This document shows positions 1 through 12,639 of a stretch of DNA of 64,000 nt, one piece after another. A program made the position numbers and the translations under genes. A model generated the notes under the pieces. It was not told where the DNA came from. It was given only the letters and a program-made list of their open reading frames with translations, and did not search any database. How positions within the stretch are numbered: the first letter of the stretch is position 1; every line of letters starts with the position of its first letter. The stretch comes from Conus ventricosus (taxonomy: Eukaryota > Mollusca > Gastropoda > Neogastropoda > Conidae): the NCBI GenBank assembly GCA_018398815.1, contig CM031628.1, forward strand, positions 3,726,716-3,790,715. Reading direction: 5' to 3'.

Positions 1-66
1 ACATTACACACCATATACACACACAGACATACACACATTCACATGTGCACAGAGAGAGAGAGAGAG

Positions 67-109
<43 letters not shown>

Positions 110-430
110 ATCACAATAAAACCTCTCTCTTCCTCTGGCTAAATGCATTGTCAGTGTATAAAGTACAATACATGGCAGAATGAATAGTTAACAATGACAT
201 TCAGATGAAAAAGGAAATGGGAAATAAAAAAATGGCCCCTTTTTATTTTTTTTGCCTAGTGATACACTCGTACTAAGAAACATGCACACATACACATGCA
301 CTGCGCTTGCACACATGTAACACACACACACACACACAAAACACACAAGCGCGCGCGCACGCACACAAACACACTAAAGCTGTATTAATCTTTAAAAAAA
401 AAAAGAAAAAAAAAAGAAAGGCCATCCGAA
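1..430. repeat. Simple-repeat block: AC, AG, A-rich
   Basis: Short AC runs are followed by an almost pure (AG)n tract at 51-108, then AT-rich sequence, an (AC)n/(GC)n stretch at about 315-375 and a poly-A/AAAG run at 393-420. No coding signal is visible. Reading frames through these tracts are low-complexity artefacts. Confidence 0.9.
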
Positions 431-460
431 GACCATCTGAAATTGCTGGAACTTTTGTAG

Positions 461-775
461 TGGAGAAGGAAGATCTCTCTATCGCTGACAGAGTCGTCAA
501 CAATAAGCACACCTCCTGACTCTATACTGGTCTCTCCTGAACATTTTGCAGTGGAGTGGGAAGATCTCTCTATTGCTGACAGAGTCATCAACAATAAGCA
601 TACACCTCCTCTAACTCTATACTGGTCTCTCCTGAACATTTCATAGTGGAGAGAGAAGATCTCTCTATCGCTGACAGAGTCATTAACAACAAGCACACCT
701 CCTCTAACTATTCTGGTCCTTCCTGAACATTTCATAGTGGAGAGAGATTCTCTTATCGCTGACAGAGTCAAACAC
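461..775. repeat. Tandem repeat, about 93-bp unit, 3-4 copies
   Basis: The phrase AAGATCTCTCTATCGCTGAC recurs near 468, 562, 657 and (degraded) 746, each followed by CAGAGTCATCAACAATAAGC and a conserved stretch ending in CCTGAACATTT. Copies differ by scattered substitutions and small indels. The minus-strand frame across it repeats the same peptide and is a shadow of the array. Confidence 0.9.
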
Positions 776-2211
776 ACAAAGTCTCAGTTCCAATGGCTGT
801 AAGGCATCAAACTTGGCCGTTTTGAGACGAAAACAAGTATTCTGTCTACTATCAGGTACATTCCTATTCCTGTTGCATGAAAAAAAAAAACAATTGGTCC
901 TAGTTGCAAATTAGAGATGACATTTAAAAAACAAACAAAACAAAAAAACCCTCTAATCTGTAAAAGACGAAATTTACCTTGATTGTATACAGTGGATCTT
1001 ACACGGAAGGGAGCTGAATAGAAACTAGATTGTGCAAATATCTGTTTTAATCTCATTATCTCTTTACTCCCTAATTACTTTGCATTGTGACAAACTTTTA
1101 TAATTGTCCATTTCAGTGCACATGCTGACTGCCATTGTGGAGTTCCCCCAATGAATTCATGGTCAACTTTTTATTTTATTTTAGACAGTCAGAAACAAAA
1201 AGGGCACCGAATTGCGGGAAAAAGTGGACTCATTTTCCAATAGATATTCGAGTGCACATTCCCCTCTCAGTGACCTGGCGAGTTGCACATCATTCGGAAG
1301 CTCAGTGGGTTATTTTTGAGTCGTACACTGTTTTCTAAAAAAACCAATCAGAAGGCCTTTAGGAGGTTATTCAAAAGTCGTACATAAAAATGAAAAGCCC
1401 TCAACCAATTCAGCAATCAACTACCAAAATGGCCTTAGTAATTCAGTGTTAACAGCAGAGAGCTGCCTTTCATTAGCATCTAGCTCAATGGAAATCACTG
1501 GGCTTTGCTTTGGTCGGTCGCTTCACTCGAAAAAATCAGCATCCATGCGATCGACGTTATTGCAACGCTTGTTATATTCATAAAACCAGGAAATATTTTT
1601 CGATTATGAAGGCCAGGGAATAGTGGACTGATAAACGAAAATATTTCGCCCATCAGCAATAGCAGTGAAGGAATCTTTTGATTTCCGATTCCAGCAAAGA
1701 AACTGCCAGAGGAAGCTTCGACGGGCATGTGTCAGGTCTCTTTCAGAAGGATGACTCCTCTTCCCACCATCATTCTCGGCCCAACAACTCCCACAATTGC
1801 TGACTTTTGTTTAAAAATCAATCAATTAAAAATAATCAATCCGTCATTCTGTACAAGTATTCATTCTTTTATCACATTAAAGGAAAACCTTTTCTCTCTG
1901 GTGTTCTTCAGTTCAAGTCTTGTGTTGTACAATCAGCGATACCATGGGCCATGGGGACACCAATCAGGGATGTTCTATGTCCTGCGGGCCTGAAATATGC
2001 AGGTGGAGGCAGTGTCAGAGGAAATCGCCCAATGAAATGCGGACAGCTCCAAGTCCACTTTTAAGCTACTAAAACCCGCACAAAGACAATTGTGAACCCT
2101 CTTGGACAGGGTTCTACCTGCAGACTGCCGATTCTCCTCCCTATCCACTTTCACGCAGTATCAATAGGAATTGTTTTCAGATTAATTTCAGTCATACCTC
2201 AGTACTGAAAG
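776..2211. other. Unassigned sequence, no gene seen
   Basis: AT-rich, non-repetitive sequence with only short frames. I found no recognisable protein, convincing splice-bounded exon or RNA gene. Confidence 0.5.
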
Positions 2212-2396
2212 TCACACACACACACACAAACAAGAGAAGATGCGCAACTACACACACATACGAACAACACACATACAGAACGATGCACACAACACACACA
2301 CACACAGAACAACCACACACGCATTATACACAGAAACACTCCACACACACAACACTTCAGTAACACACACACAACCATCACACCATAACACACAGA
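2212..2396. repeat. Imperfect (AC)n microsatellite
   Basis: A CA-dominated tract interrupted by single bases and short non-repeat words. Cysteine/valine-rich minus frames and Thr/His-rich plus frames across it are artefacts. Confidence 0.9.
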
Positions 2397-3884
2397 ATGA
2401 AGATATATATTGTTTGACTGAAAATGCCATGCTATACCTCTCTTTCAACCTCTCAATTCCGTCTACATCATCTGATAACGATGATCATCTCCTCTCTCTT
2501 TAAATTTATGAATTAACTCATCTTATTCACACCAAACCTGCAATCATGGCTGTACAAGTTTCTAATAGCAGATTATTTCTATTGTCTCTACATTTTCATG
2601 GATGTGTACAGAGACACCTCATGTTGTTCTCTGAAGCCGCCAATACTTTCCTTCAACCCCAACCAAGAGATACATTTTCCTCAACTTTGGAATTTCCAGG
2701 GAAGGAGTATAAAACAGGCAGCATAAACTACAGAAACTAGTAAAGAACAATAAACAAAACACCGCTCTCCCCCAACAAAACAACAACAAGAAAACCAACA
2801 ACAACAGAATTGTCTGCTTCATATGAGAGTTTCAGAGAGCCATACTTTTACTGAATTAATCACATCAGTCCCTTTCCAGCGATTGTTGCTAGTTACAAAA
2901 CAAATCTTTTTAGAGAAGAAAAAAGACACGATTCATGGGGTCGAATTCACAGACTGTGGGCCCTTCTCAGAATCACACTAGAAGTGAAATTACCACTCAT
3001 TTTTTCAGCCTCTGTGAAGTTCCACACTTCTTTACTTTTATACAGTTAAAAAAAAAAAATTAAATAAAAAAATCGATTCGTTCTTACAGTCTGGTGGGGG
3101 TGGGGGGTGGGGAAGGTGGGAGGGTCCGAACCCAATCAACCAAAGCGCTCTTCCTAGAAAACTGCTGCCATGGAAACAGTGAGAGTGTTCACAGGAGCCA
3201 GCACACTGACAGCCTGAGGATGAGGTCCTTTGTCAGTTCCAAGGCAGGCCAGTCACTGATGACCTGTTCTCACACGGAACCGAGCGGGAAGGACCTTTTT
3301 CCCTCACTGGGGATACACACCTTCAGCGGGCGGTCTTACTGACTGACCTGAGCCTGGCTTGAAATGTTCCAGAAGTGCAGACTGGCTGTTTGGGAACTCT
3401 GCCACTGCACACAATTCTCCGACAAATTCGCATCAAGTCTGTCTCCCAGGAACAGGACGTCAGACTTCTCTACGTCATGACGGACTATACATTATGAGGG
3501 GGCAAAGCAGGCTGGAATGGGCAGCGCTGGTCTGCAGCGCTAGAAATGGGTCTTCCTTAAGATACATAGTCACTTTCTACAAATTCATCAAGGGAGATGA
3601 AGTTTCCACCATGGACAAACTTTGCCCAGCATTTACCAAATCAAAACTTGGAAAACTCAGATAGGACAACCGCCCTATTTTCCAGTTCTTCCATGATCTT
3701 TCCACTGCCTAAGCCCACTCTGACTCGACGCTCACCGTTCCCTGCTGACAAAAACTCTCACCAGAACAGCTAGCTCGGCACAGGAGTGATGTTCAGCTGG
3801 ATCCGAATTGAGGCATCACTGACCGCCACCCAAAGAGTCAGGGACTGCAACGCCCTGTGTCTCTGACTGGTTGTCTCATGACGA
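2397..3884. other. Unassigned sequence, no gene seen
   Basis: Mixed AT-rich sequence with a poly-A run near 3,048 and a G-rich patch near 3,090-3,125. Frames up to about 100 codons occur near 3,359-3,664, but I recognise no domain and no good splice borders. Confidence 0.45.
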
Positions 3885-4120
3885 TTGACACCAAGTGCCT
3901 CTCTTTCAACTGCACAGTGCTGGGGCTGTGGTGGGACAAGGAAGGGTGTGGCTGTGGATGGGGAAGGAGGTAATGAGGGCAGTGCAGGGGATGCTGTCCT
4001 GACATGGACCATAAAGATATGTGCAGGGGAAAAAAACCCTCAGAGTGTCTTGACCTTGGCCACTGTCACAACAAGGTGCCCCTGGAAGCTCCCAATCTCC
4101 AGAGACAGTACTGCCTAGAG
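3885..4120. repeat. Duplicated G-rich segment (copy 1)
   Basis: Words such as GTGCTGGGGCTGTG, GGGACAAGG, GTGTGGCTGTGGATGGGG and TGTCCTGACATGG recur in the same order at 13,848-14,160, where the middle has expanded into a tandem array. The two copies share order and local sequence but not length. I infer an old duplication. No domain is recognised in the proline-rich minus frame. Confidence 0.6.
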
Positions 4121-4177
4121 ATGCCAGGGTGGAGATTGTTCCTTGATGTGGGAGAACAGTGAGTGGCTGCCGCACCT

Positions 4178-4975
4178 TCAGGGCTGCATGGCAGTTATAC
4201 ATCCACCTGATCACCGACACTTGACCCTCAACTTACACTTAAGGGCAGATGGCGTTCGACATCCACCTGACCACGCACTGACATCAATTCAGGGCTGCAT
4301 TGGCAGTTCTACATCCACCCTGGACCTCGGGACCACTGAAAATAACTTCAGGGCTTGCATGGCAGTTCTACATCCACTGACACTGGCACTGACAACCTTC
4401 GGGCTGCATGGCAAGTTCTACATCCCACCTGACCAACTGGTACTGACCACCAACTTCTGGGCTGCATGGACAAGTCTAAACATCCACCTGACACTGACAC
4501 TTGACATCAAGCTCTTCACCTTCAGGGCCAGCATGGCAGTTCTACATCAAACCCTGACCACTGACCTGGACCATCAACTCTACACTTTCAGGGCTGCATG
4601 GCCTGTTCTACTCCTCTCTGACCCATGCCAGCAACTCTACACACTTCAGGGATGCACGGCTGTTCACATCCACCTGACACTGACACTGACCATCCAACTC
4701 TACACCCTTCTGGGCTGCATGGCAGTTCTACATCCACCGGACCCTGACATGACCCAGTCAACCTCCACACTTCTGGGCTTGCATGGCAGTTCTACCATCC
4801 ACCCTGAACCACAGACTCGACCATCAATTCCACCTTCAGGGCTGCATGGCAGTTCTACATCCCCCTACCAGGACACCGACCATCAACTCCACACCTTCAG
4901 GGCCTGCATGGCAGGTCTACATCCACCCTGACCAAGATCGACATGACCATTCAACTCTGCCCTCACTCCTTGGTC
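4178..4975. repeat. Minisatellite, about 60-66-bp unit, about 13 copies
   Basis: Repeated consensus: GGGCTGCATGGCAGTTCTAC, then a CATCCACCTGACACTGACAC-type stretch, then CCATCAACTC and ACACCTTC. Copy length varies by single-base indels, so frames wander. The long plus-strand frame (4,143-4,931) is made only of the repeat and is not proposed as a gene. Confidence 0.92.
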
Positions 4976-5094
4976 TCACAGCCTACTGATGAAGAATAAA
5001 GCTGGTACAGTCAAAGTGTCAACAGCGTTGTACAGAAGAAGGTCAGGCTACGGTGTTACATAGACAATATGATGGCAATGCACGGGACGGAAAG

Positions 5095-5772
5095 AAGTCT
5101 GTTAAGGATGGCTTTGGGGAAGGAAAAAGCACAACCAAGCAACATGTTTCACGAAAAGTAAGAGGTATGCCAAACTTGGTTTCAAGGCAACACATTAAAC
5201 AACAAGATTAGAACGGTAAGGGGCTTGTCACAAGATGATGTTAAGGAAATGGCAAACCACACAACCTTGATTCAACAGAAGGAAGACAGGTATATCAGGG
5301 ATGATCGGACTTTAAAGAAACAGGTAAACCACAATGTTAACACAGAAGAAACAGGTACAACTGGATGACTTTAAGGAAACAATAAAACCAAAACATTCAC
5401 ACAGAAAGGATAAACAGGTATCTCACTGGATGACTTTAAAGAAACAGGAAAACCACACATGATTCACAAAGAAGGAAACAGGTATCACACTGGATGACTT
5501 TAAGGAAACAGTTAAAACAACAAACATGATTCACACAGAAGGAACAGGTATCACACTGGATGTCTTTAAGGAAACAGGAAAACCACACATTCCACACGAA
5601 GGAACAGGTGTCTCAATAGATGACTTAAAGGAAACCAGATTCAAAACCAACACATGATTCAACAGAAGGAAACACTGGTGTCCACACTAGATGACCTTTA
5701 AGGAATCAGTTTAAAAACCAAAAAACATGATTCACCCAGAAGGGAAACAGGTGTCTCACAAGATGTCTTTAA
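5095..5772. repeat. Minisatellite, about 65-bp unit, left part
   Basis: The repeat has a GGAAACAGGTATCACACTGG core, then ATGACTTTAAGGAAACAG and a short A-rich stretch ending in CATGATTCACACAGAAG. The first copies near 5,095-5,300 are degraded. The array stops inside a unit, at the TTAA of GATGTCTTTAA, where the piggyBac-like element begins, and resumes at 7,290. Confidence 0.9.
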
Positions 5773-7289
5773 CCCAATGCCTACGGATCGACGCAAGATC
5801 GACCGCGAGATTTCTCTTCTGAATACCGGATCGACCGAGATCGACGCTGAATACTCGGTCAACGGACTTTCGCTGTCACCATCGCATATTCAGATTGCAA
5901 TTGCGGACAGAAGATTTTCCGGGGGTACTTCCGTTTTGGACGCCATATTGGTTTTTGTAGCATGAGTTTTGGTGTGTGGAGTAGTTTCGCTGCTGTGAAA
6001 ATTTTCAAAGTTCGGCTTTTTTTCAGCGAAGATTTTCTGGGAAAATGGCGGTTCATGTAACTATGGGCAACTTGCAGAATTCATTTTCTGAAAGTGTTAT
6101 TGATGAAGAGAGCGTATTTGCGGGTAACATCTTAAAGAAGATTTGAAAGCAAGGCGATTCGGACGTCAATCTTGACTGTTATGAATAAGATCGACTGCTG
6201 ACTGACGCGCTCGCCGCTCCCCGGGGAATCAATAATGATTCAGGCGATGATACTGACGATGGTCGATAATAGCCCATTTGCTGCTGGGCCAGACCCCACC
6301 AAAAAAAGAACATTCGAAAAACAAAAACTTGTAGAGGATACTTTAATTCTTGACTGCGAGTCTGGAGTGGTTGGCTACAAGAAGTGAAGCCCCAAAAGTT
6401 TCCTTTGTTTTGTAGCCAGGAAAACGGGTCAGTCGTGTGGGTGTGTCCCACAATTTGCCGGTGGAGCATTCAACTTTAGCTTTTGATTTCGGAAGAATTT
6501 GGGTGAGACTTTTAAACGGTAGAAACAAATTTATTTGCTGCACAAAAGCAAGCAGAAAAGGAATGCACATAAACTATGGCCCTGAAATAAAAAACTGCCG
6601 GTTTATTCAACAAATGCCAAAGAGGAGCGGACAAGAGGTCATTTCACCACAGTGTGTGTGTTGGGGGGAGGAGCGGGGGGGGGCGGGGGGGGGGGTATGT
6701 CAGTGCACCTTGTGAACAAAGCACATTTTTGTAGAATTCCATCACAATCTAAAGCCCAGTATTCAGTAATCTGTTTTCTGATATTATTTTTCCCCTCAGT
6801 AGTTAGAAGACAATACTTCTTGATGTTGATGCCATCCAGTTTAACAAATTGTTGAAAGTTTGGGTTGTTTTTTGCTTCACTAAATAAAAGTTGATTTGTT
6901 AGTGTGCATACCATACAGAATGGATTTATTTTGTTTCCTGAAGGTTTCATACTTTGTTTAGAATTGGAAAATCACTCTGTGCTCTAAGCCATATGTTATG
7001 TGGGTACAGTGAATTTAGGGAAATGTTTAAGAACTGAGAATACCAACGTCCAGTTAGTCTGTTCGTTTGTTTTTTTTTCCTCGGTACCAGTTCACTATAG
7101 TGGGGGGGAAATGGCTGTTTTGGATGGAGTGGATGTCTTTGAATTTTTTTCATTATTATTACAGAATAGATTAAGTTAAAAACCAAATTTTCTATTGAGG
7201 TCTTTATGGCAAGTGAGTATGTGTTGCGGAGTTACCTCTCTTGGCTGGTATTCAATAGTCATATAGCACAAGTGATGCGGTGGCAGGGG
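5773..7289. mobile_element. piggyBac-like element in a TTAA of a minisatellite
   Basis: The 1,517-bp segment sits exactly within the TTAA of a repeat unit. The left junction reads TTAA then CCCAATGCCTACGGATC. The right end reads GATGCGGTGGCAGGGG then TTA, with one A missing, then GGAAACAG of the interrupted unit. The inward-read ends share CCC, TGCC, CG and ATC in the same order, an imperfect terminal inverted repeat. TTAA targeting and CCC-starting ends are hallmarks of the piggyBac superfamily. The left end also holds short direct and inverted GATCGAC words. Inside, an ATG at 6,044 opens a short frame, followed by an acidic peptide-like stretch near 6,235-6,270. No full transposase or DDD triad is visible, so it is a non-autonomous or decayed copy. 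A G-rich run lies at 6,663-6,694. Confidence 0.72.
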
Positions 7290-7475
7290 TTAGGAAACAG
7301 TAAACCAAAACAACATGATTCACACAGATAGGAAAACAAGGTGTCTCACAAGATGACTTTAAGGAAAAGTATAAGCCAAAGAACATGATTCACACAGAAA
7401 GGATACCAGGTAATAACACATAGATGACTTTAAGGAACAGTAAAACACCAAACAAATGATTCAACAAGGGGAAAG
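7290..7475. repeat. Minisatellite, about 65-bp unit, right part
   Basis: Continuation of the array that stops at 5,772: GGAAACAG, CATGATTCACACAGA and GATGACTTTAAGGAA recur over about three copies. It is separated from the left part only by the piggyBac-like insertion. Confidence 0.88.
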
Positions 7476-8345
7476 AGTATGTCACAACTAACAAAAGGGA
7501 AAGAGCACACCACCAATTTACAATCAAAACCAAAAACAAAAAAATGAGGGAAGGGGATGTGCCAAACATGATGGATCAATCAAGGCAAGAAATGATCCCA
7601 TGACAGATGAACAGGCGAAGGTGGGTTTCTGAACCCACACTGTCCATGAATTGAGGACAAGGCAAGAATTGCAGCCCATGACAGAGACAGCGAGAGAGGT
7701 GGGTGTCTGGCACACACTGTCCCATGAATGAGGGACAAGCGGGAGGAATTCCTGTATTAGCGATTCCCTATGTTTTAACAACCCATGCACATAAGGACTG
7801 ATGCGTATAGAAACAAGCCTAATATAAAGATGAGGTCCAATGAGAGGGTTTGGTTTGGTGAATAAAGGAAAAGATAATAAAACTGCATGCTATAGATCAT
7901 GCCAGTCCCAGCTTCTCCCACTGCTGGGAATTGAGGGTACATATGCAAACGGCCCCATGCACTGAATATGGGCGCCTGACTAGTCATCAGTCCAAAAAAT
8001 GAGGTGAATTAGCAAATGCTTATTAGATCATGGGTATCCAGGTACCACAGTTCAGTGAATGAGGATCGTGGTTACAATGACTTTACTACAGATTTATAGG
8101 TGCTCAGACTCTCCTTCACAATCTTGAACAAGGTAAGTATCAATTACGGTACTGAAAACGTGGTGTATGCCAACCAGACAGCTAATCCAATATTTTACTT
8201 TTTCAAGAGGCCGATTTAAAACGGGAATCACTGGCCCACTTTCAGGGACAACTTTCACACAGCTTACAGTTAGTTCTGGCGTAAGATATGATGAGGACGT
8301 TGACAGCCGGAGCCGGATGATGACTGCCGACCCGAATGGCCCCTG
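7476..8345. other. Unassigned sequence with a short local duplication
   Basis: Two or three diverged copies of an about 85-bp phrase (CCCATGACAGA, GGTGGGT, CACACTGTCC, ATGAATTGAGGACAAG) lie at about 7,590-7,745. The rest is non-repetitive with no recognised gene. Confidence 0.5.
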
Positions 8346-11300
8346 TCATCTCCACAGGGATCACGAGTCGCACCTTCAACCACCTGTCCTGTCCAGTCAT
8401 CTTCACAGGATCACCGTCTCCACCTTCAAACACGTCATGTCAGGTTCATCTTCACCGGATCACTGTCTCCCCTCCCTTCCAACACATGTAAGTCCCAGTA
8501 CCTACACAGGGATTACTGTCTCCCACCTTTCAACACATGTCATGTCCAGTTCATTCTCCCAGGATACTGGTCTCCCTCCTTCTACACATGTCATGTCAGT
8601 CATACTTCACAGGAATCACTGTCTCCTCCATTCACACTATGTCATGTCCCATTCATCTCCACAGGATCGCCGTACCCCCACCTTCATACAAACATGTCAT
8701 GTCAGACATCTCCACAGGTTAACGTCTCCCACCTTCAAACATGTCTTGTCAGGTCATCTCCACAGGGTCATTGTGTCTCCCTCCTCACACACATGTCATG
8801 GTCCCGTCTCTCCACAGGAATCCTGTCTCCCTCTTCACACATGTTATGTCAGTCATCTCCCGGATCCACCCTGTCTCCACCCTTCAACACAAGTCATGTC
8901 CGACATCTCCACAGGAATCACTATCTCCACCTTTCAAGCATGTCCCATGTCAGTCATCTCCACAGGAATCACTGTACTCCCACCTTCAACACAGTTCATG
9001 ACCGATCTCCTCCACAGGATCACTGTCTACCCCCTTCACCTCATGTATGTCCCAGTCATCTCCACAGGATCACTCTGTCTCCCTCTTCACAGAATGTCAT
9101 GTCCAGTCATCTCACAGGATCACTAAGTTCCCTCCTTCAACAAATGTCCTGTCCAGTCATTCACATGATCACTGTCATCACTCCATCAACATATGTCCTG
9201 TCCAGTCATCTCCACAGGATCACTCCGTCTCCTCCCTTCAACATTGTCATGTCCAGTCACTTCCACGGATCACTGTGTCCTCCCTCCTTCAACACATTTC
9301 TGTCCGTCATCTCCACAGGTCACTGTCTGCCTCCCTTAACACAAGTCCTGTCAGTCTCTCCACCGGATCACCAGACCCACCTTCAACACATGTATGTCCG
9401 TCATCCCTCCCCTCAGGATCCTGTCTCCCTCCTTCAACACATGTCCTGTCCAGTCCTTCCACAGGATCCCGTCTCCCACCTTCAACACATGCATGTCCAG
9501 TCATTCTCACGGATTACTGTCCCCTCCTCAACACATGTCATGTTCCAGTCATCTCCCACAGGAACCCTGTTCTCCCATCTTCAAACCATGTCATGTCCAG
9601 TCTTCCACCGGATCACAGTCTCCCACCTTCCACCACATGTCCAGTCCAGTCATCTCCACAGGCTCCTGTCTCCCACCTTCAAACACATGTTCATGTCCAG
9701 TCCTACCACAGGATCACTGTCTCCTCCTTCACCACATGTCATGTCCAGACATCTCACAGGATACTGTCTCCTCTTAAAAACAAGTCATGTCCAGTCCATT
9801 CCACAGGGATCACTGTCCTCCTCCTTCACACATTGTCAAGTCAGTCCATCTCCCCACAGATCCTGTCTACCCAACCTCAACACATGTCATGTCCAGTAAT
9901 TCCCACCGGTCACTGTCTCCCTCCTTCAACTCATGTCATGTCAGTCAACCTCCACCGGGATCACCGTTCTCCCTCCTTCAACACATGTCCTTGTCCCGTC
10001 ATCTCCACAGGATCAATGATGTCATGTCAGTCATCCCCAGGGATACCGTGGTCTCCCACCATTCACCACGTGTTCATGTCCAGTCATCGCCACAGGATCA
10101 CCGTCTTCCTTTCAGCACATCGTCATGTTCCCAGTCTTCTACACAGGTCCACTGTCACCACCTTCAACCCATGTCATGACCAGTATCTCCACAGGATCAC
10201 TGTCTCCCACCTTCAAACATGTCATGGTCCAGTCATCTCCACAGGTATCACTCTGTCTCCCACCTTCAACACCTGTCTGGCCATTCATCTCACCAGGATC
10301 CACTCCTGTCTCCCTCCTTCAAACAATGTCATTCCAGTTCATCTCCACAGGTATCACTGTCTCCCACCTTCAAACATGTCATGTCCAGTCATCTCCAAGG
10401 ATCCCGGTCTCCCTCCTTCATCAGTCCTGTCAGTCATCTCCACAGGCACACAGTCTCCCCTCCTTCAACACATGTCATGTCAGTATCTCCTACAGGATCT
10501 CTGTCACCCTCCTTCAAACCAATGTCAAGTCCAGTCATCTCCACAGGAATCTGTCTCCCCTCCTTCAACCAGTTCATGTCCAGTATATCACACAAGAATC
10601 TGTCTCCTGCCTTCAACACATGTCATGTCCAGTCATTCCACTGGTCACTGTCACCCCACCTTCCGACACATGTCAGTCCGTCATCTCCAAGAATCACTTG
10701 TTTCTCCCTCCTACAACAGTCATGTCCAGTCATCTCCCCCCACAGGATCACTGTCTCATCCATCAACACATGTCATGTCCACTCCATTCTCCATGGATCA
10801 CGGTCTCCTCTTCAAAAATATCATGTCCAGTCATCTCACCGGCTCACCGTTCTCCCTCCTTCAAGCGGGCATGTCCAGTCCATCTCCACAAGAACTGTCT
10901 TCCACCTTCACCACCCTGTCATGTCAGTCATCTCTCAGGAACACTGTCACCCACCTTGAATGTCATGTCCAGTATCTCCACAGGATCACCGTCACCCCAC
11001 CTTCAACAATGTAATGTCCAGTCATCTCCCAGGATCACAGTTCTCCCTCCTTCAAAGTCATGTCCATTCATCTCCACCGGGATCACTGTCTCACTCCTTC
11101 AACACTGTATGTCCAGTCATCTCCACAGGATACTGTCTCCTCTTCAAAACCACATGTCATGTCAGTCATATCCCAGGATCACCTGTTCCCACCTTCAAAA
11201 CATGTCATGGTCCAGTGTCATTCAAGGAACACTGTCTCCACCTTCAAAACACATGTTGTCAGTTCATCTCCACAGGATCACTGTTCCATCCTCAAAACTG

Positions 11301-12085
11301 TCCTGTCCAGTCCTCTCCACAGGATCCCTGTCTCCCTCCTTCAACACATGTCATGTCCAGTCATCTCACCCCACGCGTTCACTGTTCCCACATTCACACA
11401 TGTCATGACCTCATTTCACAGGATCACGTCTCCCACCTTAAACATGTCATGTCCACGTCATCTCCACAGGTCACTTTCTCCTCCATCACACATGTCATGT
11501 CCAGCTCATCTCACAGGATCACTGATGGCATGTCAGTATCTCCTCAGGAACCACCGTGGGTCTCTCACATTCAACACCATGTCCATTTTGTTTGTCCAGT
11601 CCTTCTCCACGGATCACCCGCTCCCTCCTAACACATGGTCATGTCCAGTCATCTCCCACAGGGTCACTGTCAACCCACCTTAAACACCATGTCAGGTCCC
11701 AGTCATCCTCCACAGGTTCACTGTCTCCCTCCTTAACAGACATTGTCAGTCATCTCCACAGGATCACTGTCTCCCACCTTTCACACACATGTCATGTCCT
11801 GTCCTTCCACAGGCTCCACTGTCTCCTCCTTAAAACAGTCATGTCAGTCATCTCCCGGCTCACTGGTCTCCCTCCTTCAACAGTCTGATCCCGTCATTCC
11901 ACAGGATCACTCTGTCTCCCCCCTACAACACATGTCAGGTCCAGTCATCAACACAGGGATCACGGTCACCTCCTTCAAACACATGTCATGGCCAGTCATC
12001 ACCACAGATACTGTCTCCCTCCGTCAACCACATGCAATGTCCAGTCATCACCACAGTATCACGGTCTCCCACTTCAACACATGTT
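8346..12085. repeat. Large minisatellite, about 51-bp unit, about 70 copies
   Basis: The unit contains CACAGGATCACTGTCTCCC, then ACCTTCAACACATGTCATGT, then CCAGTCATCTC. Because the unit is close to a multiple of three, frames of up to 655 codons run through it on the plus strand. They contain only the repeated Ser/His/Pro-rich word, shift frame with each indel, and start mostly at repeat-internal ATGs. I do not call a gene. Copies differ by many single-base deletions or insertions and fewer substitutions. Confidence 0.95.
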
Positions 12086-12639
12086 AGCTTTAAAATCTAA
12101 CACCATGATAACTTTTGCTATTGCAAAAACAATCGAACCGAAAAATTACTTTTTTTAAAGTACAATTTCTTCAATGCACAGAGTGTTTACGTTTTTATAA
12201 TGTTGACCAGCATACAGAGGGAGTGGCAATCTCATGGGATGTGACCTGCAGGTTGAAATGGTTAAACCCACAACGCAGTAGGGTTGGGTTGTTGGTGTGT
12301 GCTGGTTCTGTAAGCGTTGGTGGGATTGTTGGTTGTTTGATTTTGTTGTTACTGGTGGTTGTTGGTGGTGGTCGGGATCGTTGTTCTGGTGTGGTCCGGT
12401 GGTGAGTGGTTAGGCTGTTGGTTGTGGTCTGGGTTTGGGTGGTTGTGGGTAGCTGTTAGTGGTGTGCACTGAGGACACTTTCCATCCCGCTGGTTCCCTA
12501 GGATTTCCATGCTGTTGAGCATGTTATGAACTTTAAACCTGAAAGCCTAGACACCGAAATGACTGAAACCATTTACTGTCTGTAACACATAGTGTTGTAC
12601 CGACGTTATGCCACACACTGCGCTTCATTCCACTACATG
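12086..12639. other. GT-rich and unassigned sequence
   Basis: 12,280-12,470 is rich in GGTTGTTGGT-like words on the plus strand, a low-complexity GT/GGT tract. The remainder shows no gene. Confidence 0.6.

Noticed and set aside
4143..4931. 262-codon plus frame
   Set aside because: Entirely a minisatellite, with frame kept by chance.
8167..11683. Several overlapping plus-strand frames of 200-655 codons
   Set aside because: They consist only of the 51-bp minisatellite read in shifting frames and contain no non-repeat domain.
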